A DNA stretch of 64,000 bases from Rhea pennata (GCF_028389875.1 NW_026907680.1:1426001-1490000); one strand, 5' to 3'; counted from the stretch's first letter, positions 33,385 through 57,642 are shown. Program-made: numbers and translations. Notes: a model not told the origin generated them from the sequence alone.

Positions 33385-34785
33385 GTATCGCAGTTTTACC
33401 CCTCTGTTTAAAAAAATAAACCACATCAACTTCTAACCCCCTTTTCGATTTGCCTGAATTTGCAATGGCTTCCCCCCCCTTAAAAGCAGGGCCTGCTCTT
33501 TGAAACAAAGGCAAGTGTTTTTGCCCAAAAGCCAATTCCGCAGAAGGGGAACGGCGGCACGTGCAGGCGTGGTGAGACGCTCGCGCAGGCGTCGTTCCGC
33601 AGCGGGGACGTTCCACTGCTGCCCGAGCTTTGAGACCGTCACTGCAACGGGAACCACAGCTTGGCCGGCAGCCCCAGAGCTTGACTCGTTCCCGAGAAGC
33701 CGGAGGCTCTGGCCAGGCGGCGGCCGCTCGCCCCCAGGGAAGAAAAAGAGAAAAAAGCCATTTCTGGGCACGCTCTGGCAAGGCAGCAGGAACTTCGGGA
33801 TGTTCCCTGAAGTTCCTGGGATGAGCCCACGCAGGTGTATCCACTCTGGTTTCATGCAGGGATGCTGAAGCCACATGCCAGTCTGCAAGGCCCTAAAAGG
33901 AAGGAGCTGCTAGCAGAAAAGCTAACGTGAGAAATAAAAGAATTTTTAAAAAATTAAAAAGCAAAGGCAGGGTAACGTTCTAGTCGTACTCAATCACCCA
34001 CAACATCTTCTGTCTCGTAAGATGGTCACATTTGAATGGTATGGTTATTTTGTTTTGTTTTAAATCTATTTTAAAAATACCTACTGAAACCAGCAAGTCA
34101 AAAAGTTTTCTCTTTCCCTTATATCTGCGGTGGAGACACCTGAAGCATCCAGACAGATCACAAAATCCAATTATTCCAACGAGCAGGGATAAAAGACAAC
34201 GTCCTTTCAGATCGCATCTAATTAAATTAACCAAAAATCAGTGTAAGCGCTAACTTGGCGCCTGTTATGCCCATCTGGAATCTCTTGGATCTTGTGAATC
34301 CGGCAGTTGGCCGTGTTGCAGTAACTGTCTTTTCAAGGGACTGCTCGCCAGCGAGCGGCTGGGTACAACTGCGGGAGACACGTCCCAGCTGCGCTGCTGC
34401 ATTCCACCCTCAAACGCGGCAAGCGCGGGTTCATTGCTGAGCCCTGCGGGCAGTTAAGCTCTTTAGAGTGCTTGAAGAGTAAATGCAACAGAAATAGCAA
34501 GGGGGGTTTAAATACGATTTGTTAAGGTGAGGAGCCAAATAGAAAAGACCTGATGGAGTTCCTGTTTAGATACATTTCATCAGTAAAAAACAATACAACG
34601 TTTTACAGAGTATCCTCCCCAAAACTGTACAGAAATTACAAACATTTCCCCTCTGTCCATAAAGCAGAGTTTAAATTATCCCATTTCATAGTCCATATTC
34701 AAGGCAACAAGTGAAACGATGCTGCTCAGCTCGTCTTGTCGGAGAAGCAGGATCGTTCTTCTGAGCTGCAGTCCTGCTAGAGATG
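33385..34785 (-). other. TMEM209 3' UTR and intergenic sequence
   Basis: There is no homology to block A on this side of the provirus. The 1.4 kb holds a GC-rich patch (33540-33740) and A/T-rich sequence near 33930. The part next to 34785 should be the 3' UTR of the minus-strand gene. I could not fix its polyadenylation site. Confidence 0.5.
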
Positions 34786-46865
<12,080 letters not shown>

Positions 46866-47218
46866 TTAGATTCTCACTCTGTACAAGACCTTTAAAAAAG
46901 TAAAAAAGCAAAAAGAAATTACATAAAAGGACTTCACATTGAGGTACCAAATCGTGTGTAGTGTTAAGAATGAGCTTCAGTGGTTTAAAAACAAAAAACA
47001 AAAAACAAAAACAAAAAACCCAAAACAATATTCCTCTTATAAACTGCATAAGCACTGTCACCTCTTCACAGTGAAACAGTTTCCATTTTCTCCACTGAGG
47101 TACAGAGGACAGAAAAGAGAGCCAGATTCCAACAGCGTTTTTGAGAAATAGCATTTTTCGGAATGCTGAAGCAACACTGCCTTCTCCAAGCAAGGAAAAA
47201 AGACCAAGAAAACATCTT

Positions 47219-47700
47219 GCACAACCTGGCAGTTTTCCTACTGAAAACACCCACCTATCTCCTTCTGTCAGCTCAGGACAGCTCTGTACCCTCCCCACAC
47301 CCTCCCCCCTTTACACCACAAAATGCCCTATGTAACAGAAATAACGCTTCCTACATATTCTACTCCTCTCATCACTCTAGCACACACCATGCCACACACA
47401 CACACACACACGCGGGCGCGCTTGTCACCCGCCGGCAGCCCGCCGCACTCCCAGGCCTCGCTGCCAGGCCCTGAGTCGGCAGCGACACCGCCGCTCCGCT
47501 CCGCTCCGCCCCCGAGGGCGCCGCGGCCCAGGCCCAGGCCCAGGCCCCGCCCGCCGCCCCCACCGCAGCCGCCTCCAACGATTGGTCGCGCGGACGTGAC
47601 GTCACCGGAATCAGTTCTGCGGGGGGAGGCGGGGCGGGGGGGAACGCCGTTGCCGGGGAGATGCCGTTAACGGCGGGGGGGAGGGGGGCGGGGGAGACGA
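47219..47700 (-). promoter_or_regulatory. CpG-island promoter of TMEM209, copy A
   Basis: A CG-rich stretch lies 0.6-0.9 kb upstream of the TMEM209 start exon. It contains GC boxes, an inverted CCAAT element (ATTGG at 47581) and a perfect cAMP-response-type palindrome TGACGTCA at 47597-47604. A CA repeat (about 47395-47412) precedes it. Being the nearer copy, it is the likelier promoter for the minus-strand gene. Confidence 0.65.
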
Positions 47701-47734
47701 CTCCGCTTTTGAAAAACAACGTTCGCCCGTGCAC

Positions 47735-48400
47735 AGCCCGGCCGCTTTCCTACTGAAAACCCCCGCCCGTGTCCGTCTCCAGACCCTCCGCACACCCCCC
47801 CGCCTTTACGCCACAAAATGCCGCACACAACAGCAGTAACACTGGCCACTTTCCCTGCTCCTCCCATCAGCGCAGGAAACTGCCACGCCTCCCCCGGCCA
47901 CAGGCTTCAAAACCTCTCAGCTACTTCGTCGCTGAACACAAACATACAAGAGTTACCTCAGAGAACACGCGGTTTAACTGAAATGACAGGATTTCACACG
48001 CACAGCCCTCTCCCACCTCCACCACCCTAGACCCTTCCCCACACCCCCCCCCCACTCTGGCACACACCACGACACGCACGGACACTTGTCACCTGCCAGC
48101 GGCCCGCCGCGCTCCCAGGCCTCGCTGACAGGCCCTGAGCGCGCACTCCCCGGCTCCCCTGCAGCCAAACCCCGCCGACCACAAGCAGACTCGGCCCCGC
48201 AACCAGCAGGCGCCCCGGGAGGGCGGCGACACCACCGCTCCGCTCCGCTCCGCCCCCGAGGGCGCCCAGGCCCCGCCCCAGGCCCAGGCTCCGCCCGCCA
48301 CCCTCACCGCAGCCGCCCTCACCGCAGCCGCCTCCAACGATTGGTCGCGCGGACCCGTGACGTCACTGGAGGCAGTTCCGCGGGGGCGGGGACGCCGTTG
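47735..48400 (-). promoter_or_regulatory. CpG-island promoter, duplicated copy B
   Basis: The whole block repeats copy A in the same orientation: a 'ctttcctactgaaaac' segment, then 'ccacaaaatgcc', the 'ctccgctccgctccgccccc' segment, and the paired ATTGG (48340) and TGACGTCA (48358-48365) at almost the same spacing. It also has an extra internal insertion (about 47880-48110). It may act as an alternative start for TMEM209 or for a transcript running rightwards. Confidence 0.6.
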
Positions 48401-48497
48401 CCAGGGGGATGCCATTGCCAGGGGAACGCCGATCCCAGCCGGATGCCGTTGCCAGGGGGACGCCGTTGCCAGGGGGACGCCGTTGCCAGGGGGACGC
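48391..48497. repeat. 17-bp GTTGCC minisatellite
   Basis: About six imperfect units of GTTGCCAGGGGGACGCC are arrayed immediately downstream of promoter copy B. Each unit carries a GTTGCC half-site like that bound by RFX factors. Promoter copy A has only one or two degenerate units at the same relative place (47643-47670). Confidence 0.85.
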
Positions 48498-48499
48498 TC

Positions 48500-48990
48500 G
48501 TGCAGCCGCCCCGGACGCCCCGGCCGATGGCGCCTGCCCGACCCGGCCGCAAGCGGCGCCAGGCGCCATGGCGGCCCCAGCGCGGCGGCCGCGACGCCCC
48601 CCGCACCCTGCCGCCCGCCTTGGCCGCCACCGGCCGTGCCCACACCCGGCCGTACCCTTCCCCTGCTCGGCTCCCACTACGGCCGCGTGCGGGCACACCC
48701 CCCGGCTGCCCCACGCCAGAGCCTGGCCAAATGTGTTGCTCCTGCCTGCAAACCTCACCACGAGGAGCAGGGAGGAATAAAAGCACCGCTGGCCGCTGAA
48801 AGGGAGCACAACGAGTTACAGCAGACCGCTCTGTGAGCGCGGGCCAGCGGACAACCTCAGCTGCTCCAAAACCCTTCCTGCCTTTGCCTCAGATCCCAAG
48901 CACCAACCTGAAAGTAAGAAAGCCTAAAAAAGGAGATTAACTACAAGCCTAGACTGCACAGTTATCGATAAACACAGTGTCTAACGCTTG
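48500..48990. other. GC-rich tail of the CpG island, no gene recognised
   Basis: The open frames on both strands are Ala/Pro/Arg-rich, as expected from composition. A short segment at about 48720-48830 is less biased and could be a non-coding first exon, but nothing proves it. Confidence 0.4.
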
Positions 48991-48994
48991 GCCA

Positions 48995-49790
48995 CTCTGT
49001 ACAGTGTGCTGTAGGTGACCCTGCTTGAGCAGGGGGGGTTGGACGAGATGATCTCCAGAGGCCCCTTCCAACCTCCACCCTTCGATGATTCTGTGATGGG
49101 CGCTTTCTCTCGCAGCTCCTGCTGTGGGGGGAATGGAAAATGCGTGGAGGACAAAGAGGCTAGAAGCTGGTCTGAGGTGCGGATCCTTACCGAGGCTTGT
49201 CAGTCTGCAGAGAGAAGGGGACTCAATCCTCATGTAGTGCTGATGAAAGTCTCCCTGAGCAGGCGCTCAAGCAAAGCTCCTGCCTTTGCAGATGCGCACG
49301 CACCAGATGGAACGATGAAGCCTGGTCCTCCAGAATCGCCATTGCTAGTGAGGGGCCGCAGGCTTTGCCCTGACTTGGGCTTGCTGGAGTGTCAAGGTGG
49401 AGCAGAGTGGCACTTGGAGGAGGCTCTCCTTCAGCAGCTTAAAGGCCTGCCAGCTTTCTTGAGCTCCTTTGCCCTTCTGAGCTGCCTCCCCTGGCGTCCC
49501 CCTAGCAGGTCTCTGCAGAAGGGGAAGCCTGCTCGCCTCAAGGCCAGCCTCTGGGCTCTGCTGCTCTCCTTCCTACCTGCCCTCAGGCTCTGCAACTCCA
49601 CTAGTTCCCGGGTGCTACAGCCCAGGTGGCCATGGACGCTGCTGGCACCAAGCCTCCGGGGTGGCCGCTTCCCCTTCTGGCCCTGGGCACCCGCCTTCTT
49701 CCCCTCACGCCCGCAAAAGCCCAGCACTCAAGGGCACCCAAGACACACACAAGAGCTAGCAGTTCCCTCCCACCATGCAGCCAGTGGACA
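48995..49790 (-). repeat. Block B, inverted copy 2
   Basis: The reverse complement of about 22740-23540 at high identity, including the CR1 tail fragment at 49012-49095. A plus-strand open frame of 287 codons (49015-49878) corresponds to the minus-strand frame in copy 1. Confidence 0.9.
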
Positions 49791-49909
49791 AAGTCAGCCA
49801 GGGCTCAAAGAAGGGCACTGGAAGGGCTCTTGTACAACCAGCAACCACAGGACAATGCATTTGCAGAATGCAGGCTAGCACAAGAAGGACCCCAGTCAGG
49901 AACACTTAC

Positions 49910-50033
49910 CACTCCTGTGTTCTGATGGCCTACATTCACAGGCTGTGTAGCACGTACCCTAGCTTCTGGACGTGGTTTCTTTCCACCTGCTGCTGCATTC
50001 TGTGCAGAGCACTGTGAGGAGACTGGGAATGGA
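49910..50033 (-). CDS. Exon type X, minus-strand copy 2
   Basis: A 124-bp exon after tatatttgcag, one leading base plus 41 codons, with a gtaagt donor. It reads PFPVSSQCSAQNAAAGGKKP, then PEARVRATQ, and ends QNTGV. Confidence 0.55.
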
Positions 50034-50698
50034 CTGCAAATATACACATGGGGAGGTGGTATGAGCACAGGGGGAGTAGGATCTCCACTCCCCCCTCACA
50101 AGCTGGGCACCTGCTTCTGCAGCAGAAGGCAGTGCTGCAGCAGAAGCACAGGGGTTCCACTGACTGCAGGTACATCAACAGCTGTGAAGACTACCCCCAA
50201 ATAAAACACTCAGGGCTGCACATCATGCCCGAAAGAGAGCTCTAAGCTCGCCCACAGCATGACTTTCTCTCCATGCAGTGAGGATAGAAGCAGGGTCAGC
50301 TACAGGACAGGCTCCAACTCATACCACTACCCCTGTCCTGCCACATGCATTAGCCACTGCTCCATGGCCCCAAAGACTCTGTGTTCAGGGATGGGCAATG
50401 GATGGTTGCTGGGCTCCCAGTGTCAAAGAAAGAGAAAGGCATCAAGGCAGTCAAGCACAAAGCCTTTGGCAGCTGGGAGCCAGCACAGAGCTCTGAAGAA
50501 CCCTTCCCCACAGACAGAGCCCATATGAAGGCGGAGCATGCGTGCAGGTCACTGGGACTCAGCCGCTGGGAAGCCTTGCTCCCAAAGCACTTTCAGAGCA
50601 GCCTGCCCCAGCCCTGGCAATGCAGCCCTAACCAACCTGTGCTGGGTGGCTGCTCCCTTCATCAGGCAGGGGGGAAAGAAGCAAGGCAAAGTACTCAC

Positions 50699-50784
50699 GT
50701 TGGAAAAATACTTGGAAGAGGAGTAGAGGACAAAAAAGGAGCCGCTCTAGTGGCTGTGAACATTGATTCCCTCATCACCTTCAT
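50699..50784 (-). CDS. Exon type Z, minus-strand copy
   Basis: An 86-bp exon between cctttgcag and gtgagt, phase 0 to 2, beginning MKVMRESMFTATRAAPF and ending PSIFPT. The next segment downstream (LVRAALPGLGQAALKVLWEQ) is open but then meets a stop. Confidence 0.58.
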
Positions 50785-51218
50785 CTGCAAAGGTGAGAAA
50801 GAGAGGTGAGATGCTGCCAAGGAAAGGATCTTGCTGCTCACAAGGGCAGCCCATGTTTCCATGCTTCAGAGAAGAAGCTGCCTCTCAGAATTGCAGAAAC
50901 AACCCTTGCTCTTGCTCTGCAGCCCCTCCATTCTACACAACAACAGCTGTGGGGGAATAGGGGAGAATGGCTAAAAGCTCTGGCAGGCTTTTGTCGAGGG
51001 CAAGAGTCGAGAGTCTGAGTTAAGAGAGCAGTTCCTGCCTATAGAGAATTCAAGGGAGGGAAGCCCAGGGGAAGGCAGCTCACTAAACTCTAGGGAAATG
51101 TGTCGGTCAGCCTGCTAGGGAGGATGAGAGAGAGCAGTGGGGGCTGCAATACATCTGTTTTACCAGGAGGAAACGTTTTTCTCAGTCCCTGCGCTCATCC
51201 TTTCCCTAAACCTTCCTG

Positions 51219-51380
51219 TCAGCACCCTTTTGCTCTGAAAGGCAGTTGAGCAAGGCTGAACATCCCTTTCTTGTTCAGACCAAGCATCTGAATAATCACA
51301 CAGCTGAGCAAAAACTCTCCATCTCGTATTACAGAAAGGCTCAGTGCTTCCATGGCCACCAGAAAGAGCAGTGTGTTCAT
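51219..51380 (-). other. Segment Y, minus-strand copy, open
   Basis: The frame reads MNTLLFLVAMEALSLSVIRD, then GEFLLSCVIIQMLGLNKK and PFRAKGC, and stops at the homologous position of the plus-strand copies. It is the best-preserved Y copy. Confidence 0.42.
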
Positions 51381-51573
51381 GGAGAGTGCAGGAGTTACAG
51401 ATATATTGTAAAACTAGTGCACAAGTGGCATTTCTGAAAGCAAAGCCCCAGGGAAAGTCCGACAAGGCTAAGCAGAACCCATGGGAAGGGCCCTTCTACA
51501 GCCAGTGCCCAGAGCACAATGCTTTGGCAGAAAGCAAGCTGGCAAAAGAAGGACCTCCATCAGGAGCACCTAC

Positions 51574-51694
51574 CTCTGTTGACTTCTGATGGCCACGTAC
51601 AGGCCACGCAGCTGCTGCTCGAGCTTCTGGCATTTGCGTCCTCCTGCCCAGTAATTCCTTCTTCGCAGAATGTGAGTGAATTCCTGGAAGCATG
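51574..51694 (-). CDS. Exon type X, minus-strand copy 1
   Basis: A 121-bp exon after gtatttgcag, one leading base plus 40 codons, with a gtaggt donor. It reads MLPGIHSHSAKKELLGRR, then PEARAAAAW, and ends HQKSTE. It is the counterpart of the first plus-strand X exon (15034), with the same length. Confidence 0.56.
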
Positions 51695-54600
51695 CTGCAA
51701 ATACACACCGCGGGGATGTGTGCCACAGGACACTCAGGACTGCACAACATGCCCAAAAGAAAACTCGAGGAGCCCACAGTTGAGACTTTTTCTCCAGGCA
51801 CCAAGGAGAGCAGCAGCGTCAGCTCCAAGGACAGGCTCCAGCACACACCATTACCCACTGTCCTGAGCACTCCAGTAGCCACTGCTGTGTAGCCCCCAAG
51901 GACAAGCTTTCTTGGAAGCTTCAGAAATGGAACCGGGAATAACTGCTCCGTCCCTTGCAGTCCTTCTCTCTTCAGGCACTTACGTCCCTCCTTCCCATCC
52001 TCTTCAAAGAGCCCAAACAACCTGTCCTTGCCTCTAAGGGCTGCCTGAGCCAAGGGCACATCCTCTCGAGCCTGCTGCTCGCCACCCCTGACTGCTGCCT
52101 GGAAATGACCTTCCTTCCTCCTTGCTGCTGGCAGTCAAAGGAAGGGCATTGCCCAAGGGGAAACACCACAGCTTTGGGGAGATATTCACCCAAGGCACTC
52201 CTCCCCTCCAGCAGCATTCCTTGCAGCCCTCTCTTCCACCTCACTCCTCTCTACTAGGCTGCTCACCACAGCTCTACATGCCTGGAGACATTGTTGGCAA
52301 AGGATTCTGTGGCAGCAGGCACAGAGGCTCTCTCTCACCTGAAACAGGGCCCTCCTGCCTCTTCCAGGCCCTGCATGTATGTGCACACACATAGACTCCC
52401 CTTTGCATTCACATCCACCAACTCTGCACAAGTGTGTGTCATGCTTCAGTGACACACAGAGATGCCAGCCAGTGGGGTGTAGTCACACTCTGTTGGTGCC
52501 AGCCGCCAGAGGGGACTTCAAAGGAAGAAAAGGGCTCCTAGCTCCCAAAATTCATCCACAACTCTGCAAACAGCCTCTGCTCCTTGGCCTTGCTGCCAGC
52601 AGGGCTCCGATTTCACTTTGACATACAAAGCTCGATCCTGTCCTGGCCACAAAAGACATCCTCCGCCTTTCCTCCTGCCTAACTGCATACTCACAGGTCT
52701 GAGCAAACAACGCACACCCTGCGGCAAAGCTCACAGCAACACCTCCCTCTTCACAAGGCTTGACAAGAGCATGCAGACTTTTCCTCAGCCTCCAAAATTG
52801 CCCTGAGACACCCAGCACTGCTCTCCGCAAATGAGCAGCATCCACATTTATTTCACCTACGCGCTAGGAGAAAAGGCCCTCCTCTTCCAAAAGGACCACT
52901 TACATTGACTTTCCCAAAGGTCTGGAAGCTGAAAGCAGAAGCAGCAGCGGAAAAAAGCCAAGAGCAGGCTCTGACAGGCACTTGCTCCGGGCTGCCCAGC
53001 CAGCAAGAGAGGCCTAGTCCTCATGGCAGAGTTTAAAAGGCATTCAGGCGGCACGGCTCCCTTCTGCCGGGGAGGGTGGCATGGCTGTGTGAGCAGGGTG
53101 TGCGTGCAGCCAGGTGTGCCCAGGGCTGTGGCTGAGAGCAGTGTCCTGGGAGGTCAGGGTGCCCAGGGCCATGCCTCTGCCACCTGCGATGGTCAGCACT
53201 CAGCCCGCCTGGGCAACTGCCTGCAGGGCTGCAGGGAGAAGCCGTGGGGGGAAGGAGCAGCAGCAGCTCTGCTGGCCCCAGGAGCCTTTTTGGAGCTGCT
53301 CCTTGGCACCTGCCAAGAGGTGCGTGCCCCGAAGCAGTGCCCTGCTGCTGGGAGGGATCTCTGGGGCACAGACAAGTGCCCCAGAAGTGGGCTGGTGTGT
53401 GTTGGCTAAGGCAGGCAATGGACGCAGGAGAGGGCATTTGGTGCTGACAGGAAAAGCTGCAGGCGGTGGAGCCATGGTGCGAGAAGGGGAGGAAGGTAGA
53501 GCAGAAGTGCGGTGGGAGGGAGAGTTAGGGAATTTAGCTCTCTTCCCCTCCAGTGCAGACGTTTTCTTCGCAGAAAACCCCACATGGCCTCTGCCAGCCC
53601 GCAGAGCCTCTGCCCCACAGGCCCCAGGGCAGGCACTACCTTCTCTGCAGACAGACCTCTGGCTGAGGAGAGGGTCTGACTCCAACGAGATGTTACTCCA
53701 GCCTAGGCCTCTCTTGCAAAGGCTGGAGCAGCAGCAAGTACACGGAGGTTCTGCTTGCAGACTGCAGCTCACTAAGTGCTTGAGGCCAGTGTTGCGAGAG
53801 CTGCTGGTGCTTCAGCACAGTCTTTCTAGCACAGGCTGGAACAGCAGCAAGTAAATGCAGAACCGCAAAGAATGCAGTGATTGCCCCAACAGGGTCTTCT
53901 TCCAGCAGCCTGGGGCCTGGGAGCTTCCTCAGCCAGACGCAGGAGCCACAAAGCCTTTGCCTGCTTGGTCCTTCCAGAAGCACACCCCCACCTTGGGCTG
54001 AAAGCACACCGTCAACCTGTGGCAGGGTCACATGCGCCTCTTTGCTTGGCTTCTCTCTTCCTCTTCAAAGCACTTCTGCTGGGCTTCTTCTCACCTCTGC
54101 AGGGCAAGGAGATGCGGCTTTCAGCAACCTCTCTCTTGCCTCTCCTTCCTGACCAAGAGCTGTTAGCTCACAGCCTTCCCCCGTGCATGCAAAGTTCAGA
54201 TGTGGTCATTTACTCCCCAAGGGGCCTCACTCCTCCTGCAGCAAATACCCTCTGGCACTTTATTGCCCAGCCATTCCCTGTGCTTTGGTCCTTCTGTAGC
54301 TCTTATTTGGGGAGCCTAAAACATGGAGAGGAATGAGTGGTTCTGGTTTTGGTTTGTTTGAAAAGGTTGATCCCTACCAGAAGCAAGCAAGGCAGAAAGA
54401 CATCTTGGGCTGGCGTTTTCCTCCAGACCACGATTGTCGCACCAGAGAGTCAGCTGCCTGTATGGGAGCATGATTTGGATCGGAAAAGGGCACGGGATCT
54501 CCTCATCACAAAGGCCTTAAGCCATACTGGGGAGCCAAAGCCCTCAGGGAAAGCCCACAATTTTCTCAGCCCGGTCTTCAAGTATGGCCTCAGAAGGCAA

Positions 54601-55182
54601 GTGGGCCTCTTGGCATGCTGGGCTGCCACCTTCAGCAGGAGCGCTCCTGAAGGGGTTGAATTCTTGCTTTTCTCTTTACTCATACAGTTTCAAGAAGAAA
54701 ACAAGAACTCCCCGGCCTTGTCCCCTGCCACACTGAGATAACTGTGGCTCCTACAGGCTCCATTTGCACAACCACCCAGGAAGAGTCTGCATAGGTATTG
54801 TCAGAGAAGGAAAGCTCCTCAGATCCACTGGAGATGTGGGCCTTCCACTTGTGTATGCAGTGTGCTTCCCAGGCTCCGACAAAGGAAAGGCAGACTTTAT
54901 GCACCCTGAGAGCTCCTGGAGAGACAACACAGCAGGGCCAGCAAGCAGACGGGCTCTGCTGGACCTCCTACTTAAAAAGAAGGGAAGGCTGCATGCGGAT
55001 ATCAAGACTGGCAGCAACCTTGGCTGCAGTGGCCGTGAGAGTGTGGAGCTGAGGATCCTGAGAGGATGGAAGAGCACAAAATGTGGGATGCCAACACTAG
55101 ACTGCAGCAGAGCAGACTTTGGCCTCTACAGGCAGCTGTTTTCTAGGAGAACCCCATGCCAGAGGCTCCCAGAAGTAAGAGG

Positions 55183-55745
55183 GAAATCAAAGAAAGCTTC
55201 TTTGGAGTCCCGGAGTTCCTCCTCCAGGCTGTGTCCAATTCTGGGCTCCACAACACAAGAGAGATGTGGAGCTACCAGGTGGAGTCCTGCCCCAGAAGGG
55301 CTACTAAGATCAGGAAGGGAGTGGAGCATCTCTCCCACAGGGAACGGTGGAGAGAGCTGGGCCTGTTCAGCCTGGGGCAGAGAAGGCTGAGGGGGGGAAT
55401 CTCAGCAATGTGTATAAGTATCTGCAGGGTGGGTGTCGAGAGGATGGGGCCAGACTCTGTTCAGTGGAGCCCAGCGATAGGACGAGAGGCAACAGGCCAG
55501 AGTGAAACCCAGGAAGGTCCATCTGAAGACAAAGGAATAAGCCTTTTCCCTGGGAGGAGTGACAGAGCACTGGAACAGGTTGCCCAGAGAGGCTGTGGAG
55601 TCTCCATGCCCGGAGACAGTCAGAAGCCGTCTGGACAGGGTCCTAGGCAAGCTGCCCTAGGTGACCCTGCGTGAGCAGGGCAGGTGCACTAGAGGCTCTC
55701 CAGGTCCCTTCCAACCTCAAAGAGCTCTGTGATTCTGTGGTTCTG
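55183..55745 (+). mobile_element. CR1 LINE 3'-end fragment (block A copy 2)
   Basis: This is the same insertion as 3120-3682, with the same truncation point and nearly identical sequence, including the terminal ATTCTGTG-like repeat. Confidence 0.92.
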
Positions 55746-57449
55746 AGAGCTGAGGCCAGGTCCTGCACAGGGCCGTGCAGGGAGAGCTCCTGTCATGCCA
55801 GGGCTGGCTGAGTCTTGCCATGGCCCTGGCATCACTGCAGCTTCTGCTCACATGCTGCGTGGGATGGAAAGCAGAGAGAGCCTTTGTGGAGGCTCTGTGC
55901 AGGTGTTTGGGCTGCTTGATGGCCTGGTCAGGTTGCTGTGTCCACCTGTAGATGAGGTTGAGGTGAGACTTCAGCCCAGGCTTAGCCCAGGTAGAGCAGG
56001 GCTGCAGCCTGGGTCATTGCAGGCTGCTCAGGTGCTGTCCTGCCACTGGGGCCAGGCGTGGACCCTTGTCTCTGGCACGCAGCCCTCCCCGGCGAGGCCC
56101 ATGCACAGCACCCACAAGCGGGCAGTGCCAGGCCAGCGTGCACCTGACACCTTCATGTTCACCATCAACCCAGCTGTCCCTGCCCTGCCTCGGAGCAGGG
56201 ATCTCGCCCCAGGCACCGGGGCTGCAGCTCGGCCGCCTTCCCCTCAGCACGGTCACACGGCAGCTCCTGGCCTGGCAGCAGCGCCGGCAGCAGCCGCTCT
56301 CCCAGCCCCCGGGGCTCCGCACGCTCCAGCTGGGGAAAGACGTGGCTGCGTTTGCAGAGCTCGCGGGGCTTTAGTCTCCTGGGGCTCCAGCCAGAGATGT
56401 CTGTTCCCGAGGTGCTGGAGCAGGTCAGGCTGCTTCCCGCAGCAGGAAGCCCAGCTGCAGCTGGCTCCAGCGCTGCGCCTGGCACAGCTGCATCCCAGCC
56501 CGGGGCAGGAGCTGCCAGCAGCGGCGGTCTCAGCCACAGGGGCCTCAGCTCTCCCTGCCTACCCGTAGGGCGTAGTCAGCAGGAAAGCATAGCACAGGCA
56601 CGTTCTGTGAATATGATAGTGCTTGATGTTTGCCACAGCTCTTATCCATTGCTAAGCACGAGCAGTACTGACCAGGCCAGAAGGTGGGCTTTCTTGAAGA
56701 AAAGCCGAGCAGTCTTTAAGCACTGCCAGCCCCCTTGGACATCTTCAGATACTGCAGGCTCTTGTAGATGGAAATTCATCATTCAAAGGTCATTTCTCCA
56801 GAGACTAATTCAACCTCTTTCACAACAATTGCTCCTCTGCAGTCCCTGCTTTGGGACAGGACTATTTCAAAGCAGCGAGCTCATCAGAGCAGTGCTTTTT
56901 GCTCCAGGATCTTTTGCTTGCCCAGCACTGAGCTGTTCTTCTACAGCTTTTGCCAGTTGCTGGAATGTCCACAAACCTATTGCCTAACGCTGGCATTTTT
57001 GAATGTCATCCCATGCAGTGTCATTTATTGGCCTCTGAGAATTTATCAGATCATGTGGGATGGAGGAAGACAGTGAGGGTCTTCGTGGTTGGTTTAAATA
57101 CTCCTGTAGATGAGCTTTCCTGGAAGCAAGGCTGTTTCGACAGGGCAAGTTATGTGTGTGTGTTCTAAGCTGACCAACGGCGTAAGAAGATGTTGTCTCT
57201 GGGTTTAAACAAAATGTGTGGTGCATATCCAGTGGAATTTCCTTCACTCAAGAGCCCATTGAGTGATAATCAAACACAAAAAATCAAATGTCTTCCTCTG
57301 TATGGGCCCCTTTCATTTTGAGTTCCTCTGAGGGCTTTACATCTCTCTACATTTTTGCACCATCCACTCCCAAGTACTATTTATTTCCACAAACGTTTTG
57401 GGCTGTGTGTGCTGTAAAACTAACATTGGATCTTTTTCCCCTCTCCCAG

Positions 57450-57642
57450 GTGCAGGTGAAGTTGGAAGTGCATGTGTTGGCCTCCACGCATCTACTGAAG
57501 GATCTGCAGCAAATGCAGATGTACCCCAGGACTCCACTTTCCAGGGCAATACAGAGGAACCGTGATATTCTGAGCAGAAAGGATGTGGCTTGCACAAAAG
57601 ACTATGCAAAGCTGGTGAAAAATATTTGCTTTACACAGCACG
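57450..57642 (+). CDS. Exon Q, copy 2
   Basis: A 193-bp open segment with the same acceptor and donor as copy 1, beginning VQVKLEVHVLASTHLLKDL and ending KNICFTQHG. It differs from copy 1 at 14 positions. Ten codons change the amino acid (for example HC to NR, NK to SR, TG to AC, E to K) and two differences are silent. Several of its variants are shared with copy 3 at 26204. Confidence 0.55.

Larger units (their letters stand above)
49791..52260 (-). repeat. Inverted CCDC81-like array
   Basis: This is the reverse complement of array sequence like that at 14.45-17.8 kb. From right to left on the minus strand it holds one X exon (51694), an open Y segment (51380), one Z exon (50784) and a second X exon (50033), in the same order as the plus-strand array. 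It is bounded by block A copy 2 on the right and block B on the left, so no HU-domain start is present in the window for this cluster. Confidence 0.87.

Noticed and set aside
48086..48836. Overlapping 120- to 240-codon frames on both strands in the CpG island
   Set aside because: Ala/Pro/Arg/Gly-rich frames expected from extreme GC content, with no conserved segment.
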